A DNA stretch of 64,000 bases, from assembly GCA_017880905.1 (NCBI GenBank), contig JADGRO010000019.1:1-64000 (forward strand), given 5' to 3'. Every line of letters starts with the position of its first letter. Positions within the stretch are counted from its first letter, which is position 1. This document shows, in pieces, positions 7,275 through 16,508 of this stretch. Source of the DNA: Methylotenera sp. (lineage in GTDB: Bacteria; Pseudomonadota; Gammaproteobacteria; Burkholderiales; Methylophilaceae). The position numbers were made by a program, and so were the translations under genes. Below the pieces are notes generated by a model. It had not been told where the DNA came from. It did no database searches and worked only from the letters and a program-made list of their open reading frames with translations.

Positions 7275-8714
7275 CTAGATTGGCAATTTGACAGTAATCA
7301 TGGTGCCGTGCTTTGTTGTTACAGGTTTAGAGATTCTAAAATTACCATGCAGTGCGGTTGCTCGCTCCCGCATTCCCCGCAAGCCAAACGAATTGGCTTT
7401 CAGTTTATCATCCGCTTTTATGCCAACCCCGTCATCACTAATCGACATTACTACGTCATTAGCACTGGCACACAAGTCAACATTCACCTGCGTTGCATTT
7501 GCATATTTGGCTATATTGGACAAAGCCTCCTGACAAATACGAAACAACGCCATCGCCTGATCTTTCGACATTGAAATCTCTGCTTGATTACATCTAAACT
7601 GACTTGAAATGGCTAATTGCTTTTCGAATTCTTTAACTTGCCACTCTAATGCGTCTACTATGCCTAAATCTAAAATGTTAGGCCGTAAATTACCTGAAAT
7701 TCTATGTACTGTCTCAAACGTATTATCAACAACGGCCAACAAGCTTTTTGTGTGTTGCAGAAATGCGTTTGGGTCTATTTTCTGCTGATCTATAATGGAT
7801 GACAGACCCATTTTAATCGCTGTCAAATTTCCACCCAAATCATCATGTATTTCGCGTGCTATCTTGGTACGTTCGTCTTCTCTAATAGTATTGATGTGCG
7901 CTGTCAGCTCAGCCAAATCACGGCGCGATTGTTCTAGCTCAAACTTCTCTGTCTTGCTTTGCGTAATATTGAGCATGATGCCATCCCACTGAATCACCCC
8001 ATTGCTAAGCTTTCTAGGCGTTGCCCGCATATTGACCCACTTGGTATCTTGCCAGCCATCAATCCACATCCGACCTTCCCAATCCAACGCGCTAAGCTCC
8101 GCAACAGATGCCCTTATACGGGTACGCAGTGTGGCATGATCTCTTGCATTCATCATCGAATAAAATTGTGCGGGATTCTGACATAATTCCTCTGGCGCTA
8201 ATCCAAGTAAGGCTTTACTTCTATCACTCAAATATACAAAGGATATTCCATCATCATCATCTAGTTGAAACTGAAATACCATGCCTGGCGTATTGGAAAC
8301 GATAGCCTGAAAACGCGATTCGCTCTCGTCCAATGCCTTTACAGTTTTTTCGTTGGGAGTGATGTCACTCTTTATGACTAGAACGTACTCTTTTTTATCT
8401 GCCTTTAAGAGCATAACCCGCAACTGAAATTCTTTAGAATTGCTAATGACAGGGCTTTGATCCAGGTACATCTCAATAAAGTGCGCCTGGCTGCGGCTCT
8501 GCTCAGCTTGTGTCTGAAGCTCATGCTGACTCACTCCCAGCAAGCCATCTATACTTCTTTTATTTAAACTCTCAAGACTATGACCAGTATTCTTTTGTGC
8601 ATTTTCACTCATATACACTAACTGCATGGTTGAAGCATCTACAAGATACACTTCATCCGACGCGCCTAGCATCATGGCATTTAGAAATAGCCTGGCATCA
8701 ACTAAAGGGAGCAT
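7275..8714 (-). CDS. Soluble PAS-domain sensor histidine kinase (NarX/DegS type)
   Basis: The 479-residue protein has no membrane segment. Two PAS-like regions (about 8-120 and 130-255, the second with a PAC-like tail QWDGIMLNIT) precede a HisKA_3 dimerisation helix containing REIHDDLGGNLTAIKMG with the phospho-acceptor His near residue 290. The HATPase domain has ICQEALSNIAKYANAT (N box), ISDDGVGI (G1) and FGLRGMRERA (G2). This kinase class pairs with NarL-type regulators, and one lies just downstream. A cytosolic sensor with PAS domains suggests sensing of redox state, a bound cofactor or a small metabolite; the ligand cannot be read from sequence. AAGG lies 8 bases before the ATG. Confidence 0.9.
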   Translation of the reverse strand: MLPLVDARLFLNAMMLGASDEVYLVDASTMQLVYMSENAQKNTGHSLESLNKRSIDGLLGVSQHELQTQAEQSRSQAHFIEMYLDQSPVISNSKEFQLRVMLLKADKKEYVLVIKSDITPNEKTVKALDESESRFQAIVSNTPGMVFQFQLDDDDGISFVYLSDRSKALLGLAPEELCQNPAQFYSMMNARDHATLRTRIRASVAELSALDWEGRMWIDGWQDTKWVNMRATPRKLSNGVIQWDGIMLNITQSKTEKFELEQSRRDLAELTAHINTIREDERTKIAREIHDDLGGNLTAIKMGLSSIIDQQKIDPNAFLQHTKSLLAVVDNTFETVHRISGNLRPNILDLGIVDALEWQVKEFEKQLAISSQFRCNQAEISMSKDQAMALFRICQEALSNIAKYANATQVNVDLCASANDVVMSISDDGVGIKADDKLKANSFGLRGMRERATALHGNFRISKPVTTKHGTMITVKLPI

Positions 8715-8832
8715 TGAGTAGCCTTTATATATTAAATTTGTAATTTATAATGTTGCAATAGCACTTTTCCGGTATTACTTAAATATATATCACATACGAC
8801 TTAATTACATTGTACTCAAATTTTCTTGAAAT

Positions 8833-10722
8833 TTAAGCTGTGTCAACGCTCAAATCCATTTCGGTCATGACGCGATTTTTACCTGATCTCTTAGCTAGAT
8901 ACATTGCTTGATCTGCGCGTTTCAACACTGCATGTTCGGTTTCATCATTTTTAAGTAGCGCAACACCAGCACTAAAAGTAATTAAAAGTCGCTCATTATT
9001 ATTCATAAAAAACTGTTTTGTCAGTGCCCGTTGCAAACGCTTAACAGTCGTTACTGCTTGTGCAATACCTGTATCTGGCAATAATATAACAAATTCTTCA
9101 CCGCCGAGGCGTGACACCACATCTGTAGGCCTTACGGTTGCTTGCATTACTTTAGCCAAGTGTTGCAATGCTATATCCCCAGCATTATGACCATAGGTAT
9201 CGTTCAACTTTTTAAAATTATCAATATCTAGAAAAGCAACACTTAGCTCGTTGCCACCACGCTGGGCACGTGAAATTTCCTTAAGCATAGCTTCATCTAG
9301 ACCACGCCGATTAAGCACGCCAGTTAGCTGATCTACCCGCACCGCTTCGCTAAGCTGTGATAACTCTTCTTGCAATTTGCGGATTTTTTCTTGTGAAGTG
9401 TCAACATTTTCACGTTGTTGTAACAATGCCTCACGCGAACGCACAATCTCACCTTGCATGGTGTGCGTATCTTTCATCAAGTTTTCTAGAAGCACATTAA
9501 TTTGTAAAATATCTTCAGTTTCTGATAACTTTTCAGCGTAATTTCCAATTTTTTCTTGATAGCTGCCGCTTGAATCGGTCATGTGACCTAAACGATCAAC
9601 GAAGGTAGCAATCATATGTTTAAAAGAATTTTTGGCTTCGGTCAAACTGTGTTTTAACATGCCTTGCTTGAAAATAACTTCTTTCAAGCTCTTTTCGGCG
9701 TCATGAATCAATGCTCTTTCAAGCGGACTCGATACAATGGTTTGCACCACTGCAATCTGTCCGCGTAACCATTGGTCATCGGCAACTAATTCGCTGATAT
9801 TATCAATTAACAATTTAAGTAATCTCAATAAATCTTGTTTCATGCCTTCTTCATTGGCACCAATCAGTTCAACACGCACCAAAAGCGCTCTGAACTGTTT
9901 GGCCATAAACTGCCAATCTTTTAACTTGCGTGCTTTTTCGGTGAGAATAAAAATCTCACGTGCTTCTTCTTTAAGTTCAGGATAACCGTCCAATCTTGGA
10001 ATAAGCCCATGATTCAGCGATTGCTTGAGCATATCTTGCAAAATGCGGAAAGTTTCTTGAAATTGGTCTGTATCATATTCAGGCATTACTGCCAATGCTG
10101 TATCTGCGCTTGTAGCAGGGCCAGTAGTAGAAGGTAGAGCACTGGTAGACTCAATTTTAGGACTTTGGACTATAGCTTCTGTTGAGCTTTCGGTGGAGCT
10201 AGTTTGTAAATCCGCACCAGTGTTGCCATATTGTCCCCAGCCATTAGCCATCGTCCGTATTTTTTGTGGTAAAAGTGGGTCGCTACCAAAATTAATGAGC
10301 ACGCGTTCTAATACTTCTTTTTTTTGCTGTGCATTCAGCCCTTTATGTTTAGCTTCCCAACCATTCAGAAGATCACGAATAGCGTCCGGCCATTGTGTTG
10401 AAAGCGTTACACTGGCATCCATGCCTTCACCCAACAATGCTGGCAACTCTGCCCAGTTGTTCTTTTTTAATAGTTTTTCCCAACGATTAATCCAATTGTT
10501 TTGTTCCGGTGTTTTATTTGGCAGTTGCCTGAGAGCCTTTTTAACTGCGCTTTCAAGGTTTTCTGTTGCAGGTGCGCCAGCCACTTCGTTATAAATAAGC
10601 TGGTAATTATCTGGTGTAGGTTCCACGCGACGCATCGTCATCTGCTTGATGGTTTCACGAGCAATATTGATAGGCACCAAATTGGGTTTATTTCGTTGAC
10701 TAGTATTTAACATAGCATTCAT
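8833..10722 (-). CDS. GGDEF-domain diguanylate cyclase
   Basis: The product, roughly 629 residues, ends in a complete GGDEF domain (about the last 165 residues) with the active-site loop RLGGEEF. An RPTD motif lies exactly five residues upstream, the inhibitory I-site for product feedback. It should therefore make cyclic di-GMP from two GTP. The preceding ~440 residues are helical with coiled-coil stretches (for example REALLQQRENVDTSQEKIRKL) and no membrane helix. This arrangement of a long helical N-terminus plus GGDEF is common in betaproteobacteria, with the N-terminal part poorly characterised. The frame also opens at a TTG (10743); I prefer the ATG at 10722, although no clear ribosome site marks either. 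Its place after the kinase gene and near the flagellar genes suggests control of the motile-to-sessile choice. Confidence 0.9.
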   Translation of the reverse strand: MNAMLNTSQRNKPNLVPINIARETIKQMTMRRVEPTPDNYQLIYNEVAGAPATENLESAVKKALRQLPNKTPEQNNWINRWEKLLKKNNWAELPALLGEGMDASVTLSTQWPDAIRDLLNGWEAKHKGLNAQQKKEVLERVLINFGSDPLLPQKIRTMANGWGQYGNTGADLQTSSTESSTEAIVQSPKIESTSALPSTTGPATSADTALAVMPEYDTDQFQETFRILQDMLKQSLNHGLIPRLDGYPELKEEAREIFILTEKARKLKDWQFMAKQFRALLVRVELIGANEEGMKQDLLRLLKLLIDNISELVADDQWLRGQIAVVQTIVSSPLERALIHDAEKSLKEVIFKQGMLKHSLTEAKNSFKHMIATFVDRLGHMTDSSGSYQEKIGNYAEKLSETEDILQINVLLENLMKDTHTMQGEIVRSREALLQQRENVDTSQEKIRKLQEELSQLSEAVRVDQLTGVLNRRGLDEAMLKEISRAQRGGNELSVAFLDIDNFKKLNDTYGHNAGDIALQHLAKVMQATVRPTDVVSRLGGEEFVILLPDTGIAQAVTTVKRLQRALTKQFFMNNNERLLITFSAGVALLKNDETEHAVLKRADQAMYLAKRSGKNRVMTEMDLSVDTA

Positions 10723-10874
10723 TAATTGGTTAACTATTATCAAAAAATATATAAGGTGTATTTTTCTATATAAAGTGTAAAATCAATGGCAATTAAAGGG
10801 CTACTTTTACCCCTCTATTCTTAAAATAACGCATTAAACACTACGGTAAACGCTTCGAATTAAGGTAAAATCAT

Positions 10875-10975
10875 GGTTGGCGGGCCTCCCCGCATTGCAA
10901 AGTAGCCAACCTGGTCAGATGCGGAAGCAAGCAGCCACAACTATTGAGCAAGTGCCGGGGGCAAGGCTCGCCTCC
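10875..10975 (+). ncRNA. ffs: 4.5S / small bacterial SRP RNA
   Basis: The conserved SRP Alu-less core is present: CTGGTCAGATGCGGAAGCAAGCAGCC followed by the distal GTGCCGGGGGCAAGG return strand, matching the Ffh-binding helix 8 with its GGAA tetraloop. The ends pair (GGCGGGCC near 10879 with GGCTCGCC near 10965). A TAAAAT -10 box at 10866-10871 sits at the right distance for a start near 10877. The RNA joins Ffh to target inner-membrane proteins to FtsY. Its position before dnaX-ybaB-recR is widely conserved. The remaining gap (10744-10860 and 10976-11175) shows no convincing coding frame. Confidence 0.92.
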
Positions 10976-11175
10976 TATCACATTCCATTTCTAAATCAAA
11001 AATAACCGTGTTGTCGCGCCTTACTGTACGAACATGTACTATCTGCGGCGCCAAAGTCTATTCTTACGGCCTTATTTTTTTGATTTATCAACGGAATGAT
11101 GTCGCCACTACCACACAACATTTAATCTTTATTTAGTTTTAGATGTATTGCTGATTTTCAGCTAAAATTTAGTCT

Positions 11176-12777
11176 ATGTCATATCAAGTTCTAGCGCGTA
11201 AATATCGCCCCAAATCTTTCGAAACCTTGGTCGGGCAAGACCACGTTGTGCGAGCGCTAACTAATGCGCTGGAACAACAACGCTTGCACCATGCCTATCT
11301 TTTCACCGGCACTCGTGGTGTGGGTAAAACCACCCTTGCCCGCATCTTGGCTAAATCACTTAATTGCGAAACTGGTATTACCGCCGTGCCTTGCGGTGTT
11401 TGTAATGCCTGTACCGAAATTGACCGTGGCCGTTTTGTTGATTTGTTAGAAGTAGATGCCGCTAGCAACACGCAAGTAGACGCCATGCGCGATTTACTCG
11501 ATAACGCGCAATATGCCCCTACTGTGGGCCGTTTTAAGGTGTATATCATCGACGAAGTGCATATGCTGTCGAAAAGTGCCTTCAATGCCATGCTAAAAAC
11601 GCTAGAAGAACCCCCAGCGCACGTTAAATTCATCTTAGCCACAACTGACCCCCAAAAAGTGCCTGTAACCGTGTTATCGCGCTGTTTGCAGTTTAATTTG
11701 CGGCAAATGGCCAGCACTACTATTGCGGAATATTTGCAAAACGTACTCAATCAAGAAAATATCCCGTTTGAACCTGCCGCAATCCACCTCATTGCACGCG
11801 CCGCGGCGGGCAGTATGCGCGATGCGTTGTCACTCACTGACCAAGCCATTGCTTACGGCAACCAAACTGTGAATGAAACTGAAGCACGCAGTATGTTGGG
11901 TGCGATTGACCAAAGCTATTTATATGAAATACTACATGCTCTACAAGCTAATAGCGGCGCAGAGCTAGTTGAAAAAACCAAACAAATGGAGGCGCGTAGC
12001 ATTTCGTTCGATGCTGCGTTAAATGACTTGGCTAATTTGCTGCACCAAATTGCCATCGCGCAAACCGTTCCGCAAAGCATTGCGGATGATTTGCCTGAAC
12101 GCGCAACGCTACTAGATTTAGCGCAAAAATTATCACCTGAAACTTTACAACTTTATTACCAAATTACACTACTCGGCCGCCGTGATATTGGCTTGGCGCC
12201 AGATGAGTTCGCTGGCTTTACCATGACTTTGTTACGTATGCTGGCATTTGCACCACAAGAAGGTGAAAAAATCAGTAGGCCCACCCCACAAACTACCGCC
12301 CCAGCAAAGCCAGTTGAAACGCCTAAACAACTGGTACAAGAAAAAATAGCCGAAACAATTACTCCGAAAGCCCCGCCAATGCTTACCCCCAGCACTATTA
12401 ATTTTGATGGTAATTGGCGAAATTTAGTTGAAAACAATCTTAAACTCGGCTTGGCACGCGCTTTGGCGCAGAATTGCGAGTTGGTCGCTCATGATGAAAA
12501 CAGCATTACATTACGCGTTGCTGAAAATCAAAAACACTTAGTCAGCGCCAATTATCAAGAAAAGTTATCCAGCGCGATTAACGAGCATTTTGGCAAAAAA
12601 ATTCGGCTAAATTTTGAAATAGGCTCTGAGGCTAACACTCCAGCCAAGCAGAATGCTGCCGAAAAAGCCACCATACAATCGGGCACTGAAACGGCAATTC
12701 TACAAGATAGCTTCGTACAAGCGCTGATTAATGATCTTGGTGCGCAGATTATTCCCAACAGTATCAAACCCTTATAA
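11176..12777 (+). CDS. dnaX: DNA polymerase III subunits tau/gamma (clamp loader)
   Basis: The 533-residue protein starts MSYQVLARKYRPKSF, the standard DnaX opening. It has a Walker A (GTRGVGKT, near residue 45), the zinc-binding cysteine set (CETG...CGVCNAC), a DEVH Walker B (VYIIDEVHML) and the arginine-finger region SRCLQF. The AAA+ and lid domains run to about 365, then a Pro/Ala/Lys-rich linker and a C-terminal polymerase-binding domain. It loads the beta clamp and tethers the core polymerases. A six-A run at 12341-12346 lies in the linker, where shorter gamma forms end in other bacteria. The gene follows ffs and is 11 bases from ybaB. Confidence 0.97.
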   Translation: MSYQVLARKYRPKSFETLVGQDHVVRALTNALEQQRLHHAYLFTGTRGVGKTTLARILAKSLNCETGITAVPCGVCNACTEIDRGRFVDLLEVDAASNTQVDAMRDLLDNAQYAPTVGRFKVYIIDEVHMLSKSAFNAMLKTLEEPPAHVKFILATTDPQKVPVTVLSRCLQFNLRQMASTTIAEYLQNVLNQENIPFEPAAIHLIARAAAGSMRDALSLTDQAIAYGNQTVNETEARSMLGAIDQSYLYEILHALQANSGAELVEKTKQMEARSISFDAALNDLANLLHQIAIAQTVPQSIADDLPERATLLDLAQKLSPETLQLYYQITLLGRRDIGLAPDEFAGFTMTLLRMLAFAPQEGEKISRPTPQTTAPAKPVETPKQLVQEKIAETITPKAPPMLTPSTINFDGNWRNLVENNLKLGLARALAQNCELVAHDENSITLRVAENQKHLVSANYQEKLSSAINEHFGKKIRLNFEIGSEANTPAKQNAAEKATIQSGTETAILQDSFVQALINDLGAQIIPNSIKPL

Positions 12778-12788
12778 AGGAGATCACG

Positions 12789-13097
12789 ATGATGAAAGGT
12801 GGCATGGGCAATATGATGAAACAAGCCCAAATGATGCAGGCCAATATGCAAAAGGCGCAGGCTGAGCTTGCGGTAACCGAAGTGGAAGGCATCGCTAGTA
12901 ACGGCATGGTAAAAATCACCATGGCCTGCAACAACGCTGTGAAGCGTGTGCTGATTGACGCTGCGGCGATGGACGACAGAGAAACACTGGAAGATTTATT
13001 GCTCATTGCCTTGAACGACGCCCGAGCCAAAGCAGAGGCGACTTCACAGCAGCGCATGAGTGGCATGATGCCAGCCGGTTTTAAACTGCCATTTTAG
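12789..13097 (+). CDS. ybaB: YbaB/EbfC nucleoid-associated protein
   Basis: The 102-residue protein begins with a Met-rich basic helix (MMKGGMGNMMKQAQMMQANM), continues with VTEVEGIASNGMVKI and ends with MSGMMPAGFKLPF, all hallmarks of YbaB/EbfC. The dimeric protein binds DNA as tweezers and accompanies recR and dnaX in most Proteobacteria. AAGGAG lies 7 bases before the ATG. It sits 11 bases after dnaX and 23 before recR, so the three genes almost certainly form one transcript. Confidence 0.96.
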   Translation: MMKGGMGNMMKQAQMMQANMQKAQAELAVTEVEGIASNGMVKITMACNNAVKRVLIDAAAMDDRETLEDLLLIALNDARAKAEATSQQRMSGMMPAGFKLPF

Positions 13098-13120
13098 GCT
13101 AATTACCTTTTAACTTTTTT

Positions 13121-13717
13121 GTGAAAAATCCCCCTGCCTTAGAGCAACTCATCGAATCACTGCGCTGTCTGCCCGGGGTTGGCCCGAAATCAGCGCTGCG
13201 CATGGCTTACCACTTGTTGCAGCGCGATAGAAATGGCGCCAATAGTCTCGCCTTATCGCTCGAAAATGCGCTGCAAGCGTTGGGACACTGCACACTGTGC
13301 AATAATTTTTCTGAATCGCCCATTTGCCCATTATGTACTTCAGAAAAACGCGAGGCTTCCCAGCTGTGCGTCGTCGAAATGCCTACCGATTTGATGATGA
13401 TGGAACAAACGCAATCTTATAATGGTATGTACTTCGTGCTAATGGGTCGATTATCGCCCTTGGATGGCATTGGGCCTAAGGAAATTAATTTGGATAAACT
13501 CATCAAACGCGCGCAAGATGGCGTGGTAAATGAAGTGATTTTAGCCACCAATTATACGGTGGAAGGCGAAGCGACTGCGCACTATATCAGCGAGCTTCTC
13601 AAGACGCGCGGAATCGCTGTCAGCCGTATTGCACGTGGCTTGCCGATGGGTGGAGAAATTGAATACGTCGATAGCGGCACACTAGCTCAGGCCATATTAG
13701 AGCGCCGAAATATTTAA
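13121..13717 (+). CDS. recR: Recombination mediator RecR
   Basis: The 198-residue protein contains the N-terminal helix-hairpin-helix ([20 protein letters not shown]), a four-cysteine zinc finger ([16 protein letters not shown]), a Toprim segment with the acidic VVEMPTDLM block, and the C-terminal [15 protein letters not shown] Walker-like motif. RecR works with RecO (and RecF) to load RecA on SSB-coated gaps. The start is a GTG at 13121; no better in-frame ATG lies nearby upstream. Its last 21 bases overlap the convergent gph gene, so no terminator separates them. Confidence 0.97.
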   Translation: MKNPPALEQLIESLRCLPGVGPKSALRMAYHLLQRDRNGANSLALSLENALQALGHCTLCNNFSESPICPLCTSEKREASQLCVVEMPTDLMMMEQTQSYNGMYFVLMGRLSPLDGIGPKEINLDKLIKRAQDGVVNEVILATNYTVEGEATAHYISELLKTRGIAVSRIARGLPMGGEIEYVDSGTLAQAILERRNI

Positions 13718-14359
13718 AATATCCAAAAACGCTTGCGGCGTTTCTATCAACGCATCCGCACCCCATTCATGCGGTTTATCATTTTTATCAAGATAGCCAA
13801 AAAGCGCGACTGCCGTTTTCATGCCTGCTGCTTTGCCTGCTTCAATATCGCGCTCCGCATCACCTACATAAACACAGGTTTGTGGCTTTACACCTATCTG
13901 CTTACAAGCTAATAATAATGTTTCCGGCGATGGTTTTGGTTTGGCTGCATCATCACCGCTAACAATACAAGCCGCGCGCTGATGCAAACCTATACTTTCA
14001 ACCAAACGTTGCGTAAAACGGCGTGGTTTATTGGTGACAATTCCCCATTTTAATTGTTTATTTTCAATAGCTTGCAATAGATCACTCATGCCTTCAAATA
14101 ATCTAGGGCTACGCGTAAACACTTGGTCATAGATATCCAAATACTCTTCGCGTTTCACTAAAAAATCCGCATCATTTGGCGTAATGCCAAAACCCAAACC
14201 AATTAATCCACGCGAGCCATGTGAGGCAAATGGGCGTATAGTTGCATCACTTAAAGCTGCTTTGCCATGGCGTTCAAGCTGAATATTCAGTGCGTAGCCC
14301 AAGTCCGGCGCGGTATCCACCAGCGTACCATCAAGGTCAAAAAATACAGTATTGATCAC
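13697..14359 (-). CDS. gph: HAD-family phosphoglycolate phosphatase
   Basis: At 220 residues this is a full-length Gph/PGP-type HAD hydrolase. Motif I is [15 protein letters not shown] (nucleophile Asp near residue 8), motif II includes WGIVTNKP, motif III Lys lies in [11 protein letters not shown], and motif IV is [12 protein letters not shown]. It would dephosphorylate 2-phosphoglycolate formed during DNA repair or oxygenase side reactions. The start lies 9 bases after the ubiG stop, in the common betaproteobacterial order mtaD-ubiG-gph. Substrate specificity within the HAD family is inferred from similarity and neighbourhood. Confidence 0.9.
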   Translation of the reverse strand: MINTVFFDLDGTLVDTAPDLGYALNIQLERHGKAALSDATIRPFASHGSRGLIGLGFGITPNDADFLVKREEYLDIYDQVFTRSPRLFEGMSDLLQAIENKQLKWGIVTNKPRRFTQRLVESIGLHQRAACIVSGDDAAKPKPSPETLLLACKQIGVKPQTCVYVGDAERDIEAGKAAGMKTAVALFGYLDKNDKPHEWGADALIETPQAFLDILNISAL

Positions 14360-14368
14360 TTCAAGAAA

Positions 14369-15067
14369 TCACAAAGGCTTAATGAAATGCATTAAATAAT
14401 TGACCGAAACGTCGTTGGCCAGCCAAAAATGCTGCGTAATTGGGTTATAACGCATGCCAATTTGATGATTAAGTGACAGGCCTGCAACTCTTGCCCAGCT
14501 TGCCAATTCAGAGGGTTTAATAAATTTTTCATAATCATGCGTCCCACGCGGTAGCATATTCAGCACGTATTCCGCGCCAATCACCGCTAATAGATATGAT
14601 TTCGGATTACGATTAATGGTAGAAAAAAACACGTGTCCACCAGTCTTTACCAGCATGGCGCAGGCCTGCAGCACGCTGGCAGGGTCAGGCACATGCTCCA
14701 GCATTTCTAAGCAAGTGATTACATCAAAACTTTCTGGCTGTTTTCTGGCCAACTCTTCCACTGCAATTAACTGATAATCGACTGCAACGCCACTCTCTAA
14801 ACTATGTAATTGCGCCACTTTCAGCGCTTTTTCACCTAAATCGATACCTGTGACTTTCGCGCCTTTTTGCGCCATTGATTCACTTAAAATACCGCCTCCG
14901 CAACCCACATCCAGTACCGTTTTATTTTTAAGCGAAACTGCTTTATCAATGTAATTAAGTCTCAATGGATTAATGTCATGCAACGGCTTAAACTCGCTGG
15001 TTTTATCCCACCACTTATGCGCTAATTCACTGAATTTATTGAGTTCTGTTGCGTCAACGTTAGTCAT
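14369..15067 (-). CDS. ubiG: Ubiquinone biosynthesis O-methyltransferase UbiG
   Basis: The 232-residue protein has the class I SAM methyltransferase core: motif [15 protein letters not shown], acidic GIDLG, motif [15 protein letters not shown] and the UbiG-typical [23 protein letters not shown] stretch associated with membrane association. The N-terminal [20 protein letters not shown] is diagnostic. UbiG methylates the two O-positions of the ubiquinone head group. It overlaps the preceding amidohydrolase gene by 4 bases (15064-15067), which indicates translational coupling. Confidence 0.96.
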   Translation of the reverse strand: MTNVDATELNKFSELAHKWWDKTSEFKPLHDINPLRLNYIDKAVSLKNKTVLDVGCGGGILSESMAQKGAKVTGIDLGEKALKVAQLHSLESGVAVDYQLIAVEELARKQPESFDVITCLEMLEHVPDPASVLQACAMLVKTGGHVFFSTINRNPKSYLLAVIGAEYVLNMLPRGTHDYEKFIKPSELASWARVAGLSLNHQIGMRYNPITQHFWLANDVSVNYLMHFIKPL

Positions 15068-16419
15068 GATTTAAATTCACCTAATTTAGGTTGCCATTTC
15101 GTCACAATTTCACTAAGTTCCTGTGGCTCAATATTGCTAAACACACCTCTACTATCAGTCGCTTTGCAGTATTTCAAATCGCCATTCACCCAAGTATGGC
15201 TTACATGCTCGCGTCCAGACACATAGACTAAATGTGAGATTGGATCAAAACAAGGTTGGGTTTCAATATTATCCAATTTTACCGCGGTTAAGTCCGCCAA
15301 TTTGCCAAATTCTATTGAGCCTATTTTATCATCCAAACCCAAGGCTTTGGCGCCATTTATGGTCGCCATTTCTAGCGCTTGATGAGCAGAGATTGCAGTC
15401 GCATCACCACTCTGTCCTTTTGCTAGCAAGGCTGCTAGTCGCATCTCAGTAAATATATCCAAACGGTTATTGCTAGCAGCGCCGTCCGTGCCCAAGCCAA
15501 TATTGATATGGTGTTTGGCATATTCCGTAATTGGCGCGATACCTGAGGCTAATTTTAAATTAGAGCTTGGGCAGTATGCAACGTTGCAACCATGTTCGGT
15601 CAGCAATTTGATCTCAGCAGCATCCAAATGTACGCAATGTGCAAGCGTGAGTGTGGGACTCAATAAACCTAAATTCGCAAATCGGCTTAATGGCCGTAAG
15701 CCATGTGTTTGTTCACTTTCAGCAATTTCCTGCAATGTTTCATGCATGTGGGTGTGCACGCCAATATCAACTTGTTCCGCTAAAATCATAATGCGCTCGA
15801 ACGTAGCATCTGCAACGGTATAAGGCGCATGCGGCGCAAAGCTAAAGCTGATGAGTGTCTCTTCACGCAAATGATCACGTGCCTCCAAGCCTTGCTGAAT
15901 ATAGCTTTCTGCATCATTGGCATATTGTGTCGCGAACTCAAGCACCACAAGACCTAAATTGGCACGCATACCCGCTTTAATGCTTGCTGTTGCGGCAAGT
16001 TCCGGATAAAAATACATATCATTGAAAGTAGTAATGCCGCCGCTCAACATTTCCGCGCATGCTAGTAGCGTGCCATCATGCACAAAACTTGGCGATACTA
16101 ATTTAGCCTCAGCAGGCCAAATGTGCCTTTCTAGCCAAGACATGAGTGGCAAATCATCTGCCAAGCCGCGCATGAGGCTCATGGCGGCGTGCGTATGCAA
16201 ATTAATTAAACCTGGTATCAGGACATGCTCATCTAATTGCACAGTCTCGTTTGCCTCGTACTCCTTGTCAGCATTGGCAACTGGGCAAATATCGATAATT
16301 TTTCCTGACTGAATGACTACTGCTTGATGCTCTAGTAGCGTATTAACTGGAACAACGGGACAGAGCCAACGTGTTTCGATGATTAAATCAACTTGTGTTA
16401 AATCGATTGGTGATTTCAT
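15064..16419 (-). CDS. mtaD: Amidohydrolase, probable 5'-methylthioadenosine/S-adenosylhomocysteine deaminase
   Basis: From the ATG at 16419 the protein has about 451 residues of the TRZ/ATZ-MtaD family. Metal ligands are visible: HTHAAM (motif HxH), [13 protein letters not shown] and the distal GTDGAASNN Asp. The family deaminates S-adenosylhomocysteine, methylthioadenosine or related nucleosides. Proximity to the SAM-dependent UbiG makes removal of SAH a sensible role, though related enzymes act on other N-heterocycles. The open frame extends 21 codons upstream, but the ATG at 16419 fits the family start ([14 protein letters not shown]) and leaves the ompA terminator outside the gene. Confidence 0.85.
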   Translation of the reverse strand: MKSPIDLTQVDLIIETRWLCPVVPVNTLLEHQAVVIQSGKIIDICPVANADKEYEANETVQLDEHVLIPGLINLHTHAAMSLMRGLADDLPLMSWLERHIWPAEAKLVSPSFVHDGTLLACAEMLSGGITTFNDMYFYPELAATASIKAGMRANLGLVVLEFATQYANDAESYIQQGLEARDHLREETLISFSFAPHAPYTVADATFERIMILAEQVDIGVHTHMHETLQEIAESEQTHGLRPLSRFANLGLLSPTLTLAHCVHLDAAEIKLLTEHGCNVAYCPSSNLKLASGIAPITEYAKHHINIGLGTDGAASNNRLDIFTEMRLAALLAKGQSGDATAISAHQALEMATINGAKALGLDDKIGSIEFGKLADLTAVKLDNIETQPCFDPISHLVYVSGREHVSHTWVNGDLKYCKATDSRGVFSNIEPQELSEIVTKWQPKLGEFKS

Positions 16420-16467
16420 ATACTTATTATAACGATTTAAACCAGTTCTTTTAAAAATGCAGACAAC

Positions 16468-16497
16468 AAAAAAGCCCCGCAAAGCGAGGCTTTTTTA
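16468..16497 (-). terminator. Intrinsic terminator after ompA
   Basis: A-rich and T-rich flanks enclose a GC stem: AAAAAAGCC...GGCTTTTTT with inner CGC/GCG and an AAA loop. On the minus strand, in the ompA direction, the stem ends in a run of T. The near-symmetry means it could act in both directions, but the only gene reading into it is ompA. Confidence 0.85.
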
Positions 16498-16508
16498 CTT
16501 AACTAGAC

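Noticed and set aside
11295-11750. A 151-codon open frame on the minus strand within dnaX
   Set aside because: It mirrors the AAA+ core of dnaX and has no plausible start signal or family resemblance.
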